This document shows, in pieces, positions 51,786-61,300 of a stretch of DNA of 64,000 bases (position 1 is its first letter; every line of letters starts with the position of its first letter). The notes beneath the pieces are model-generated. The model saw nothing but the letters and a program-made list of their open reading frames with translations, searched no databases and was not told the origin of the DNA. The position numbers and the translations under genes are program-made. The stretch comes from an uncultured Cohaesibacter sp. (GTDB lineage: Bacteria > Pseudomonadota > Alphaproteobacteria > Rhizobiales > Cohaesibacteraceae): assembly GCF_963662805.1 (NCBI RefSeq), contig NZ_OY759855.1:55349-119348 (forward strand), written 5' to 3'.

Positions 51786-53420
51786 ATGAGCGCAAGCAAC
51801 TATTTCATCGGCATTGATGTGGGCACAGGCAGTGCACGGGCAGGCCTGTTCGACGAGGCCGGAACCCTCCTCGGTGTCGCGAAAAAGGACATCAAGATGT
51901 GGCGCGAAGAGGGCCATATCGTCGAGCAGTCCTCCGAGGATATCTGGCAGTGCATCTGCTACTGCACGAAGAAAGTTCTTGCAGATGCCGGCATCAAGGA
52001 TCCGTCCCTCGTCAAAGGGATCGGTTTCGACGCCACCTGTTCGCTCGTGGTGCTCGACTCCAAAGGCACCCCGCTCCCTGTCGGCCCCTCGGATGATCCG
52101 GATCGCAACATCATCGTCTGGATGGACCATCGCGCCATCAAAGAGGCACACCGCATCAACTGCGGCCACTATCAGGTGTTGAACTATGTTGGCGGCACGA
52201 TCTCTCCCGAAATGGAAACACCAAAGCTGCTCTGGCTGAAAGAGCACAAACCGGACGTCTTTGCCGCTGCAGGTCATTTTTTCGATCTGGCGGACTTCCT
52301 GTCCTGGCGCTCCACCGGATCGACGGCCCGCTCTGTCTGCACCGTGACTTGTAAATGGACCTACATGGCTCACGAGAAGACGTGGGACGCCGACTATTTC
52401 CGGTCTGTGGGTCTTGGTGAGCTCGCCAACAACGACTTTGCCCGCATCGGCAATGAAATCCTCGACATCGCGACACCTCTCGGCGACGGGTTGACCGAAA
52501 AGTCGGCTGAGGAACTGGGGCTGAGTGCCGGTACGCCGGTTGGAGCCTCCTTGATCGACGCCCATAGTGGCGGCGTTGGAACCTTTGCCGGCCGTCTGCC
52601 CGACGGCACGACCCTGGAGCCGGAGAAGCAGATGTCCCTTATCATGGGGACATCTGCCTGTGCCATGGCTCTGGCCAAGGACGCAACCTTCGTGGATGGC
52701 GTCTGGGGCCCGTATCACGGTGCCATGGTGCCCGGATACTGGCTGCTCGAAGGCGGACAGTCAGCCTACGGTGCGGCTCTTGATCATCTGATCACCTTGC
52801 ATCCCGCCTATGCCGGGGTGAAGAAGGCCGCAGGCAACAAGCCGATCCTTGTTCATCTTGAAGAATTGGCGCTCAAACTTGCCGGTTCCATGGAGCAGGT
52901 AGCATGGCTCGCCAAGGACCTGCAGGTGGTCCCTGAATTTCTCGGCAACCGCGCGCCTTATGCCGACCCGGAAGCCACAGGCGTGATTTCCGGCCTGACC
53001 CTTGACGGCTCTGAAAACAGTCTGGTCCGTCTCTATGTGGCAGGTCTCTGCGGCCTTTGCTACGGCACGCGCCAGATCGTTGAAGCGCTTGGCAAATCCG
53101 GCGTTGAAATCGAGACGCTTGTCCTCAGCGGCGGGGCGGCACAGAGCCAGCTCTTCCGCCGGATCCTCGCCGATACCACCGGCCTCAAGATCGCCTTGCC
53201 TGAAACCGCTGAGCCGGTCCTTCTTGGCGGTGCCATTGTTGGTGCCGTGGCTGCAGGCCGCTTCAAGGATCTTGTTGAGGCCGGACAGACCATGTCCCGC
53301 ATCAAGGATCTTGTCGAACCGGACAGCGGTGACGTGCGCAAGCTGCACAATGCCAAATTTGAAGCTTTCGGCCTCTTGCAGTCTGCTGACCGCAAGATCC
53401 GTGATCTCATGAAGCAATAA
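51786..53420 (+). CDS. FGGY-family carbohydrate kinase (ribulokinase-like)
   Basis: 544 residues, two actin-like domains. It starts with YFIGIDVGTGSARAGLFDEAG (phosphate-1 motif), has GIGFDATCSLVVLD, and the FGGY C-terminal signature region LCGLCYGTRQIVEALGKSGVEIETLVLSGGAAQSQLFRRILAD with VLLGGAIVGAVAAG. These match the D-ribulokinase-like FGGY group. It ends the plus-strand operon. Phosphorylates the ketose made by the FucI-like isomerase (inference). Confidence 0.9.
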   Translation: MSASNYFIGIDVGTGSARAGLFDEAGTLLGVAKKDIKMWREEGHIVEQSSEDIWQCICYCTKKVLADAGIKDPSLVKGIGFDATCSLVVLDSKGTPLPVGPSDDPDRNIIVWMDHRAIKEAHRINCGHYQVLNYVGGTISPEMETPKLLWLKEHKPDVFAAAGHFFDLADFLSWRSTGSTARSVCTVTCKWTYMAHEKTWDADYFRSVGLGELANNDFARIGNEILDIATPLGDGLTEKSAEELGLSAGTPVGASLIDAHSGGVGTFAGRLPDGTTLEPEKQMSLIMGTSACAMALAKDATFVDGVWGPYHGAMVPGYWLLEGGQSAYGAALDHLITLHPAYAGVKKAAGNKPILVHLEELALKLAGSMEQVAWLAKDLQVVPEFLGNRAPYADPEATGVISGLTLDGSENSLVRLYVAGLCGLCYGTRQIVEALGKSGVEIETLVLSGGAAQSQLFRRILADTTGLKIALPETAEPVLLGGAIVGAVAAGRFKDLVEAGQTMSRIKDLVEPDSGDVRKLHNAKFEAFGLLQSADRKIRDLMKQ

Positions 53421-53432
53421 CTGGTGAGCGTC

Positions 53433-53465
53433 GCCCGCTTCTCTGAATGGATCAGGGAAGCGGGC
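53433..53465. terminator. Hairpin between convergent genes (possible bidirectional terminator)
   Basis: Arms GCCCGCTTC (53433-53441) and GAAGCGGGC (53457-53465) lie between the FGGY kinase and the minus-strand phosphatase-like gene. No clear T-tract on either side. Confidence 0.45.
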
Positions 53466-53527
53466 ATGCAGAGCCTATGATCGGTCGGAGGAGACCGAGA
53501 CCAGAGCCGCAAGTGGAGGCTGCGGCT

Positions 53528-54133
53528 TCAGGAGAGTGTTTTGGAATTCCAGACTTTGACCACCCCGTCCTCGATCAGGCACATATGCCCTGTACCGACC
53601 TTGGCTGCAGATGCCGATATGCCATATTCGGGCGCAACCAGCCGTAGTATGCCGTTGCTGGTTACGATCACAGCCACTGCATCGGGTCCATATTTGCCTT
53701 GGATGGAAGAGATCATCGCCTTCCAGTTTGACTGAATGGCATTGACGCCCGGCTTCCAGCCATAGCCCTCGGGCCAGACACTGTCCTTCTGCCAGCCATC
53801 AATGTCCGCGTCGCCATACTCGGAGCGGATATCATCGTTGGACTTGCCTTCCCAGTCGCCATAGTCGATCTCTTTGAGCGCGTCCGAGATCTCCATGTCA
53901 ACGTCGGCCCATCCGGCGGTTCGCGCGGCGATGGTTGCGGTCTCGACGGTGCGTTTCAGCGGTCCGCAATAGATCACGGACGGTGCAAGGCCGCTCGCCT
54001 TGAGAGCTTCGCCGACCTCGGCAGCCTGTGCCTTGCCCTTGTCAACGAGGGGAAGGTCGCTGCGAGCGCCTACCCAGCAGACCCGGTCGCCCGGGCCGAA
54101 CGTGTTGCCATGTCTGACGAGAATGAGCTTCAT
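53528..54133 (-). CDS. Histidine phosphatase superfamily protein lacking the second catalytic His
   Basis: 201 residues. The nucleophile motif is complete (LVRHGNT, His8), as are Arg61 (PLKRTVETA) and the acid Glu88 (KEIDYGDWEG). Where most members have SHG, this protein has TSNGILR, putting Asn at position 160. Activity may be altered or lost, or this may be a distinct subgroup. The ATG overlaps the end of the KdsB-like gene, so the two are translated together. A role in sugar-phosphate or CMP-sugar metabolism is inferred from that coupling. Confidence 0.82.
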   Translation of the reverse strand: MKLILVRHGNTFGPGDRVCWVGARSDLPLVDKGKAQAAEVGEALKASGLAPSVIYCGPLKRTVETATIAARTAGWADVDMEISDALKEIDYGDWEGKSNDDIRSEYGDADIDGWQKDSVWPEGYGWKPGVNAIQSNWKAMISSIQGKYGPDAVAVIVTSNGILRLVAPEYGISASAAKVGTGHMCLIEDGVVKVWNSKTLS

Positions 54134-54924
54134 GCCTTGTTCGCCTCCACCAGTTCGCCCTCGCGGCGAATGATCTCTTCGGCGATGGTGATGTCTTCGG
54201 CAGCATCGACCGAGGCGTGGGTGCGGCCCCGATAGTCGACGATGACCACGCGCACCTTCATGCCATGTTCAAGCGCCCGGAGCTGCTCCAGACCTTCCGT
54301 CTGCTCAAGTGGCGAGGGGGGGAGGGACACGTAGCGCTCAAGTGATGGCACCCGATAGCCGTAAAGCCCGATGTGGCGATAAACAGACGTGAAGCCCGAA
54401 GACCGGAAATAGGGGAGGATGGTCTTGGAGAAATAAAGCGCATTGTGGTGGCTGTCGAACACGACCGTGGTGCCACTCGCCGGATTGACGAGCTTGCTCT
54501 CACGCAAAGCCTCAACCGCCTCTTCCGTCAGTTGTGTCGCCGGAGTGACGAGATCGAAGTCACTGTCGGAGGCATCGAACTCGTCGATCATCGACTGGAT
54601 CACCCAGGGCGGTGTCAGGACCGCATCACCCTGAAAATTGATCACTGCGTCTGCGTCGATGTTGGCCGCTTCGATGGTCGCGAAGGTCCGCTCCGTGCCG
54701 TTCCGGCAGGATTCTGGCGTCAGGACCGCTTCAGCTCCGAAGCTCTTCGCATGCTCGACAATGCGCTGATCTTCCGTGCTGATAACGACCCTCGAGCAAC
54801 CTGTCGTCGCGCTGGCAATGCGCCAGACCCGTTCCAGCATGCTTGTCCCGAGAATCCCGAGCATGGGTTTGCCCGGCAAACGGCTTGAGCCGTAGCGGGC
54901 GGGAATGATGATTGCGGTCGACAT
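54130..54924 (-). CDS. kdsB: 3-deoxy-manno-octulosonate cytidylyltransferase-like protein
   Basis: Transfers CMP from CTP to a 3-deoxy-ulosonic acid such as KDO. The 264 residues start STAIIIPARYGSSRLPGKPML, the nucleotide-binding signature, with NGTERTFATIEAANIDADAVINFQGDAVLTPP and VYRHIGLYGYRVPSLERYVSLPPSPLEQTEGLEQLRALEHG, all KdsB-like. It is slightly longer than typical KdsB and sits among sugar genes rather than LPS genes. It may therefore be a second copy serving capsule or a variant ulosonate. Confidence 0.82.
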   Translation of the reverse strand: MSTAIIIPARYGSSRLPGKPMLGILGTSMLERVWRIASATTGCSRVVISTEDQRIVEHAKSFGAEAVLTPESCRNGTERTFATIEAANIDADAVINFQGDAVLTPPWVIQSMIDEFDASDSDFDLVTPATQLTEEAVEALRESKLVNPASGTTVVFDSHHNALYFSKTILPYFRSSGFTSVYRHIGLYGYRVPSLERYVSLPPSPLEQTEGLEQLRALEHGMKVRVVIVDYRGRTHASVDAAEDITIAEEIIRREGELVEANKA

Positions 54925-55083
54925 CGGGGCGTTCCTCCAGTTCGGATATGGCCTGTTTTACGAACTGAGATGCTCATTGACCAGAGAGCGGTGTGACCAA
55001 ACGACCTCTTTTAAACAGCTTGCACCCGGAAACCCCGTCGAGGTCGTGGGTTGCGCGTCCGGGAAGGGCCTCAGTAGGGGGCT

Positions 55084-56115
55084 TCAAATCGCTTCTGATT
55101 GCGAGCTCTGGCACTGCAGACGAACCAGACTCGTGTCGATGATCTGATGCGCCTCGTCCATTTCCTCGTTTTCCATCTGAGATTTCAGCAGCGAGAACAT
55201 CGAGCGGGAGAGCTGGCCCTCGTCCTGTTTGATGGCAAAGACCAGATTGGGCAAAAATTCCAGAAGGCCGTCATAGTCGAACGTGCCGATGACAAGGTCT
55301 GGCGGCACCTGACCCAACTGGGACTTAATCTGATGCATGGCCCCCTCAAGAACCAGAAGCGAGGAGCAAAGGATCGCAGGCGGCAGGCTCTTCTGATCTC
55401 CCATCAATTCCGCCGCCAACTGCTTGCCAGCTTCGATGCTGTCGTCCGAAACGGACAGCACAATCGCATCATCATCCTTCAGGCCCGCCTCGCGTGCCGT
55501 GTCATGGAACCCCTGAATACGATTGGCAATACTGGGATTTTCGGGATGGCCGCAGAGAAAGGCGATTTGTGAGCAACCATGTTCTGCAATCGTCTTGGTG
55601 ATCATGCAGGCGCTCTTGGTGTGGTTGCTCGAAATGAAGGGCACAGAAATTGCCGGATAGTGTCGGTCAATCGCCACGAGCGGGGTTTTCTTGGCCCGCT
55701 TCAGTCCCGCCTCGAGGCTCTTTTGCGAACAGGGGGCGATGATCAGGCCGTCAACGCCGCGCCCGAGCATGCTGTTGATGGCCTTGAGTTCCGCATCCGG
55801 GTCTTCCCCGCTTGATGTCGTGATCAGGACTAGGTCCTCGGATCGGCACATCACCTCGAGATTGGCAATCAGGTTGGCAAAGAAGGCGTTGGCAAGATCG
55901 GGAACCACGAAACCAACCGTATAGCTGCGCTTCATCTTGAGATTACGCGCTGTCTGGTTGATCGTGTAGCCGCCGTGCTCCGCGACATAAGCCTTGATGG
56001 CGTCCTGTGCCTTTTCACTGATGCGATAGGTTTTCGCCCGCCCCTTGAGCACAAGGGTGATGGTCGTTCTGGAATATCCCGTCGCGGCAGCGATTTCCGA
56101 TATTGTTTTTGGCAT
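55084..56115 (-). CDS. LacI-family transcriptional regulator
   Basis: 343 residues from MPKTISEIAAATGYSRTTITLVLKGRA, a LacI-type helix-turn-helix with the slightly unusual TTITLVLKG recognition helix. The hinge AHGGYTINQTARNLKMKRS region and effector domain (VGFVVPDLANAFFANLIANLE, IDRHYPAISVPFISSNH, VIGTFDYDGLLEFLP) follow. Start sites at 56115 and 56124 are both possible. It reads toward the KdsB/phosphatase pair, with 159 bases between, and could regulate that pair or the nearby sugar loci. Confidence 0.85.
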   Translation of the reverse strand: MPKTISEIAAATGYSRTTITLVLKGRAKTYRISEKAQDAIKAYVAEHGGYTINQTARNLKMKRSYTVGFVVPDLANAFFANLIANLEVMCRSEDLVLITTSSGEDPDAELKAINSMLGRGVDGLIIAPCSQKSLEAGLKRAKKTPLVAIDRHYPAISVPFISSNHTKSACMITKTIAEHGCSQIAFLCGHPENPSIANRIQGFHDTAREAGLKDDDAIVLSVSDDSIEAGKQLAAELMGDQKSLPPAILCSSLLVLEGAMHQIKSQLGQVPPDLVIGTFDYDGLLEFLPNLVFAIKQDEGQLSRSMFSLLKSQMENEEMDEAHQIIDTSLVRLQCQSSQSEAI

Positions 56116-56438
56116 GACATCCATTCGACTGCCGGATCGAGGCAAGGATGCCAAAGCCCGTCAGCTTTTCTTGCAGGTAAGCACTGCGCCCATCTTCAAT
56201 TATTCTTTCGCCGGAACTGGCGTCAAACCAAGGTTCGGTTTGGGCCACTTGCGTGATGATGAGGCGTCAAACATGCAAGAAACATAATGGCTTATCGAGG
56301 CAGTGGCAATCATCAAAACAGGACGGAGCACTGCTATGTGCGAAACTGTCCGCCTTCCGTTTTCGCTGGTCGATAGCAAGAGCTTTAGCTCGGTAAGGGA
56401 ACCTCCGACCAAGTCTTGGAGTTGTAAGGAAAAGGGCC
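56116..56438. other. Intergenic region between the LacI gene and exoD
   Basis: About 320 bases between diverging genes; promoters for both are expected here. I see no gene and no clear operator palindrome. Confidence 0.45.
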
Positions 56439-57086
56439 GTGGCGATCCATGATGCGCCCGCCACCTCACAGATGAAAAAGGGACAGATGTCCGATAGCAA
56501 AGACAACAGAAAAGAACACGATGCTTCCGTGGTCGCCATTCTTGAGCGAACGCAGGAGGCTGCCAATGGAGAGACAACGACACTCGGAGATACGGTGCAT
56601 TCGCTCGGTCAGGAATCCTATGGTGCCTTGATCCTGTTGCCAGCGCTGCTGGCGGTCTCGCCACTCAGCGGCATTCCAACCGCTTCAACCATTTTGGGAA
56701 TAACCATTGCCATCGTGTCATCACAGGCCTTGCTGGGCCGTCACAGTCTCTGGTTCCCCAGCTGGCTGCTGAGCCGCGAAGTGGATACAGCCAAGTTCAA
56801 GGACGCCTTGTCCTTTCTTGAAAAGCCTGCCGGGGTCATTGACCGCTACACCAGGAAGAGGCTTTCGTTTCTCATCAATCCCCCTGCGGGACGATTGTTG
56901 CAGCTCGTCTGCCTGCTATGCGGTCTGACCATGCCCTTCCTTGAGCTTGTTCCCTTCTCCTCATCGATCCTTGGAGCCGCCGTCACGCTCTTTGCTGCCG
57001 CCTTGATCGTGCGTGATGGCCTATTGGCTGCAGCCGGTTTTCTGATGCTCGGCGGCGTTGCCTTTCTTGCCTTGCGCCTGTTCTGA
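56439..57086 (+). CDS. exoD: ExoD-family membrane protein
   Basis: Inner-membrane protein of the ExoD family, first tied to exopolysaccharide synthesis and alkaline tolerance in rhizobia. A hydrophilic N-terminus is followed by HSLGQESYGALILLPALLAVSPLSGIPTASTILG, the family core, and three more hydrophobic segments ending in a C-terminal LGGVAFLALRLF. GTG at 56439 has AAGGA nine bases ahead; ATG at 56487 (MSDSKDN) is also possible and gives 199 residues, closer to the family's usual size. It is a single gene between regulators. Confidence 0.88.
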   Translation: MAIHDAPATSQMKKGQMSDSKDNRKEHDASVVAILERTQEAANGETTTLGDTVHSLGQESYGALILLPALLAVSPLSGIPTASTILGITIAIVSSQALLGRHSLWFPSWLLSREVDTAKFKDALSFLEKPAGVIDRYTRKRLSFLINPPAGRLLQLVCLLCGLTMPFLELVPFSSSILGAAVTLFAAALIVRDGLLAAAGFLMLGGVAFLALRLF

Positions 57087-57141
57087 CAAGGCGGGGATAC
57101 GCCGCTAATGGAGGAGGGTGCTGCGAGAGAGACAGAAAAGA

Positions 57142-58047
57142 TCAGCCCTTCTGAATGGCTCTATATTGCACTGGCGAGCAGCTGTGAATGTGCCGGAAGC
57201 GACGGGAGAAATAGAGCGAGTCCTCAAAGCCGAGCACCGACGCGATCGCTTTGACGGGCAAGCTGGTTGTATCCAGAAGGAAGCAGGCCCGCTGCATCTT
57301 CAGACGCATGAAATAGTCGAGCGGGGCAAACCCGGTGCGCTTTTTGAAGACGAAGGCGAAGTGGGATTTGGACATGTTGGCATGCCGCGCCAGTTCTTCC
57401 AATGTGAGCTTTTGGTCCAGTGCCCGGTTCATGACTTCGATGACATGCTTGATCCGCGCGCTGTGGCTGTCTTCCCCATCCTGCAATCGATGGCGCATGC
57501 CGATTAGGTGAGCCGTCAACTGATGGGTCGAGGTCGAAGCGGCCTGAAGGCTCTCGTCGGAATAGTCGCTGTTCAGAAGATGCCAGATGCGTTCGAACAG
57601 AGGCGGCAGCGCGGGGTCATGGCCGGGATAGAGGAGATAGGCTGGCGGTGTGAGTTCCAGCAGTCGCAGAATGGTTTTGGTTTTGCGCCCGGCAAGATGG
57701 ATCCAGTAGATCGTCCAAGGGTTATGCTGGTCGGCGGCATAAACATGGGGCGTATTGGGCGGAACCACCAACACCTGCCCGGCCTCGACGCGCACATCAT
57801 GGCCGCCAACCCGAGCCCAGCCCTCACCGGCAAAGCAATAGATCAGAATGAGCTGGGCTGATCCCTTGGGGCGGTCCACATAATGGGACTGGGCGGAGGG
57901 GTAATAGCCCACGTCGCTGGGCACGATGTCGAACAGCGGATCGTTGGCCAGCCACGATGAGACCACGGAGCGCGGCAGAACCGCCGACCTCTGACCGGGA
58001 AAGCCTTCCCTGATCTGTCTCTGACCCGCCATGAGAAATGGATCCAT
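57142..58047 (-). CDS. AraC-family transcriptional regulator with cupin sensor
   Basis: 301 residues. The N-terminal cupin-like arm and pocket (YYPSAQSHYVDRPKGSAQLILIYCFAGEGWARVGG, VPPNTPHVYAA) probably bind a sugar. The C-terminal double helix-turn-helix reads LTLEELARHANMSKSHFAFVFKKRTGFAPLDYFMRLKMQRACFLL and then the GFEDSLYFSRRFRHIHSCSPVQYR signature. GGGAGGG precedes the ATG. It is divergent from the DUF5107-TPR gene and importer and most likely activates them. Confidence 0.92.
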   Translation of the reverse strand: MDPFLMAGQRQIREGFPGQRSAVLPRSVVSSWLANDPLFDIVPSDVGYYPSAQSHYVDRPKGSAQLILIYCFAGEGWARVGGHDVRVEAGQVLVVPPNTPHVYAADQHNPWTIYWIHLAGRKTKTILRLLELTPPAYLLYPGHDPALPPLFERIWHLLNSDYSDESLQAASTSTHQLTAHLIGMRHRLQDGEDSHSARIKHVIEVMNRALDQKLTLEELARHANMSKSHFAFVFKKRTGFAPLDYFMRLKMQRACFLLDTTSLPVKAIASVLGFEDSLYFSRRFRHIHSCSPVQYRAIQKG

Positions 58048-58349
58048 GTGGCCCTCCCTTGTCGGCGGTGCTGGAGCAACCCGCCCTTTGCCAATGGCAT
58101 CTTAGTCGGAAGTATAATTCGGACAATTATCCATGGCAATCCGCTTTGTAGCTTCATATGACAGGCCTTGAAAACTGGAATTTGCGAAAAAATGCAGGAA
58201 TGGCATCGCCTTGCTAGAGATAGATATCAGAATATTATCCATATGGTTCGTCAAATCTGCCATTCAGTTTCCCTCCGATGACGGGCACCATGGTCTGCGG
58301 AGGATGTCTCCAGCCTTTGGTCAAACGGCTGTCAGAGACAAAAGCAGCA
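58048..58349. other. Divergent promoter region, AraC regulator / DUF5107 operon
   Basis: About 300 bases with no gene. The nonamer ATTATCCAT occurs twice in the same orientation (58126-58134 and 58234-58242), as AraC-type half-sites often do. Confidence 0.5.
58126..58242 (+). promoter_or_regulatory. Two direct repeats ATTATCCAT, candidate AraC-type binding sites
   Basis: Copies at 58126-58134 and 58234-58242, start-to-start distance 108 bases, each followed closely by TGG. Spacing would allow DNA looping between the two diverging promoters. Confidence 0.4.
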
Positions 58350-61300
58350 ATGACAGACTATTCTCATCTCGCCCCCGCGCCTGCTGCGGAAACGGGTCCC
58401 GTGAAGGCATGGGTCCAGAAGCTGGTCCTGCCGACCTACGAGCCAGCCGCAGCTGAACGCAATCCCATGTTCCTTGAGAAGCGTGTGTTTCAAGGCTCGT
58501 CCGGGCGGGTCTATCCGCTTCCTTTCATTGATCGGGTCGAGAGTGATCCGGTTGATCGGGAATGGACGGCGCTCTTCATCGAGAATGACTATGTTCGCGT
58601 GATTGTCCTCCCCGAACTTGGCGGGCGGATCTATGCTGCCATCGACAAGATCAACGGCTACGACATTATCTATCGCAACCGTGCAATCAAGCCAGCTCTC
58701 GTCGGTCTCGCCGGGCCGTGGGTGTCCGGCGGCATCGAGTTCAATTGGCCGCAACACCATCGCCCCAGCACCTACATGCCTGCTGACTGGACCATCGAGC
58801 AAGGCGATGATGGCAGCCGGACCCTCTGGCTCAGCGAGCATGAGCCGATGAACCGCATGAAAGGCATGCACGGCATCCAGCTCAAGCCCGGCGTGGCGCG
58901 GTTTGATGTTCTTGTGCGCCTCTATAACAGGACGTCGCTCACGCAGACCGTGATGTGGTGGGCCAATGCCGCAACGGAAGTTCACGAGCATTATCAGAGC
59001 TTTTTCCCCGGTGACGTGACCCGGGTTGCCGACCACGCCAAGCGGGCAATGATTTCCTTCCCCCATTGCGAGGGGCACTATTATGGCGTGAATTATGGTG
59101 AGCGTGCCCGAGCCGGGGTGCCTGAAGCAGAAGCGCCCCGGCAGTTCGTTCCCGAAGGCAATTATGCGCCCAACGACATGCGCTGGTATGCCAATATTCC
59201 CGTTCCGACCTCCTACATGTGCGTCGATACGACCGCCTCCTTCTTTGGCGGCTACGATCATGCCGCCAAGGCCGGGCTAGTGCATGTTGCCGACCGCCAT
59301 GTGTCGCCGGGCAAGAAGCAGTGGACTTGGGGCAACCACGAATTCGGCTATGCTTGGGACCGCAATCTCACCGATCCGGACGAGAACGGTATCTACCGGC
59401 CCTATATCGAACTGATGGCGGGTGTTTACACTGACAACCAGCCCGATTTCTCCTTCATTGCGCCCGGTGAGACCAAGGTCTTCGTCCAGCACTGGTATGG
59501 CATTCGCGACATCGGCCCGGCCGATCAGGCTTCCGCAGAGATGGCAGTCAGCGTCACCCTTGAGGCGCGCAAGGTTCGGATCGGACTCCACGCGGTCGTG
59601 GAATTTTCGGGCCTTCTGGTTCGTCTGAAAGCTCACGGCGAAACTCTCACCTCATGGAGCACCGATGCAACCCCGTCCGAAGCGCTGTTTCTTGAAGCGG
59701 ATCTGAAGGCTGACGTTGCCCGCGAGGATCTGGAGCTGGTGATCGTCAACGATGCAGGTCAGGTCGTGCTTGAGTGGGGTCGCTTCCCCGAGCGGGATGA
59801 TGATCCGACAGAGTCTGCAACCGAGCCGCCAGCCCCCGAAGCCATTGCCAGCCTCGAAGAGCTTTACCTGACGGGCCTGCATCTCAGCCAATATCGCCAT
59901 GCGACCCGTGTGCCAGAGGCCTATTGGATCGAAGCACTCAAGCGTGATCCCATGGAGAGCCGTTGCAGCAATGCCATGGGGCTTTGGCACCTGCGTCGCG
60001 GTGAATTCGACAAGGCCGAAGCCTTCTTCCGTCAGGCGCTGAAACGCTTGCGGATGCGCAACCCCAATCCGATCGATGGTGAGGCCTTCTACAATCTCGG
60101 CCTGACCCTGCGCTATCTCGGACGTAATGACGCCGCCTATGACGCCTTCGGCAAGGCAAGCTGGAATATGGCCTATTTGGCACCGAGCCATCTGGAAATG
60201 GCCGAGATTGACGCCCAACGTGACGACTGGTCGGAGGCCTTGGTAAGGGTGGAGGTGGTGCTGCGGCACAGCTCTGAAAACCTCCGCGCACGCAACCTCA
60301 AGGCATTCTGCCTCAGAGCGATGGGCCACAGCGACGAGGCGGACAGTCTCTTCCGAAACACGCTTGCGCTTGATCCCCTCGACTATCTGGCCCGTGACGC
60401 CATGGAGCAGTCGCTGAGTGTTGATCCGCAGGTCCTGCTTGACCTTTCCCTCGACTACGCCCGCATGGGCAATGTCACCCGGGCCTTCGAGCTGACCAGC
60501 CGCTGCATGACAGCGCCGAATTCTGGGGCTCAGCCTCTGGTCCATTATTATGCCGCCTCGTTTGCAGACCGCATCGGACTGCCCGATGAAGCGAAAAAGC
60601 AGCGCCAGTTGGCGAGAGCTGCCAGCAGCGACTATTGCTTCCCCTGTCGGCTGGACGAGATCGCAATTCTGTCTGACGCCATCACGGCGGACGCCGACGA
60701 TCCCATGGCACCCTACTATCTCGGCAATCTCTACTATGACAAGAGACGCTATGAGGATGCCATCGAGCTTTGGGAGAAATCCGTCGCGCTTCACGCGGGC
60801 TTTTCGATCCCTTGGCGCAACCTCGGGATCGCTTACCACAACATTCGCAGGGACACCAAAGCCGCGCTTGAAGCCTATGACAGGGCATTTGCGGCCAATC
60901 CGGACGACGCGCGGCTTCTCTACGAACGGGATCAGCTCTGGAAACGCCTTGGCGAGAGCCCCGAGAAGCGACTGGCCGAACTCGAAGCCAATCTGGCACT
61001 AGTCGGACAGCGTGACGATCTCACCGTCGAATATGCTGCCTTGCTGAATCAGACCAGTCAGCCCGACCGGGCGCTTGTGGTCATAGAGCAGAGAAACTTC
61101 CAGCCCTGGGAAGGCGGGGAGGGCATGGTGCTCGAACAATTCACGCGAGCATGGCTGCTCAAGGGACAAGCCGCGCTGAGAGCTGAGGATGCGGAAACTG
61201 CCTGCAAGGCCTTCCATGCGGCCATGACGAGCCCGGTCAATCTCGGCGAGGCCCGGCATTTGCTCGCCAACCAGTCCGACGCCCACTACTGGTCCGGCGT

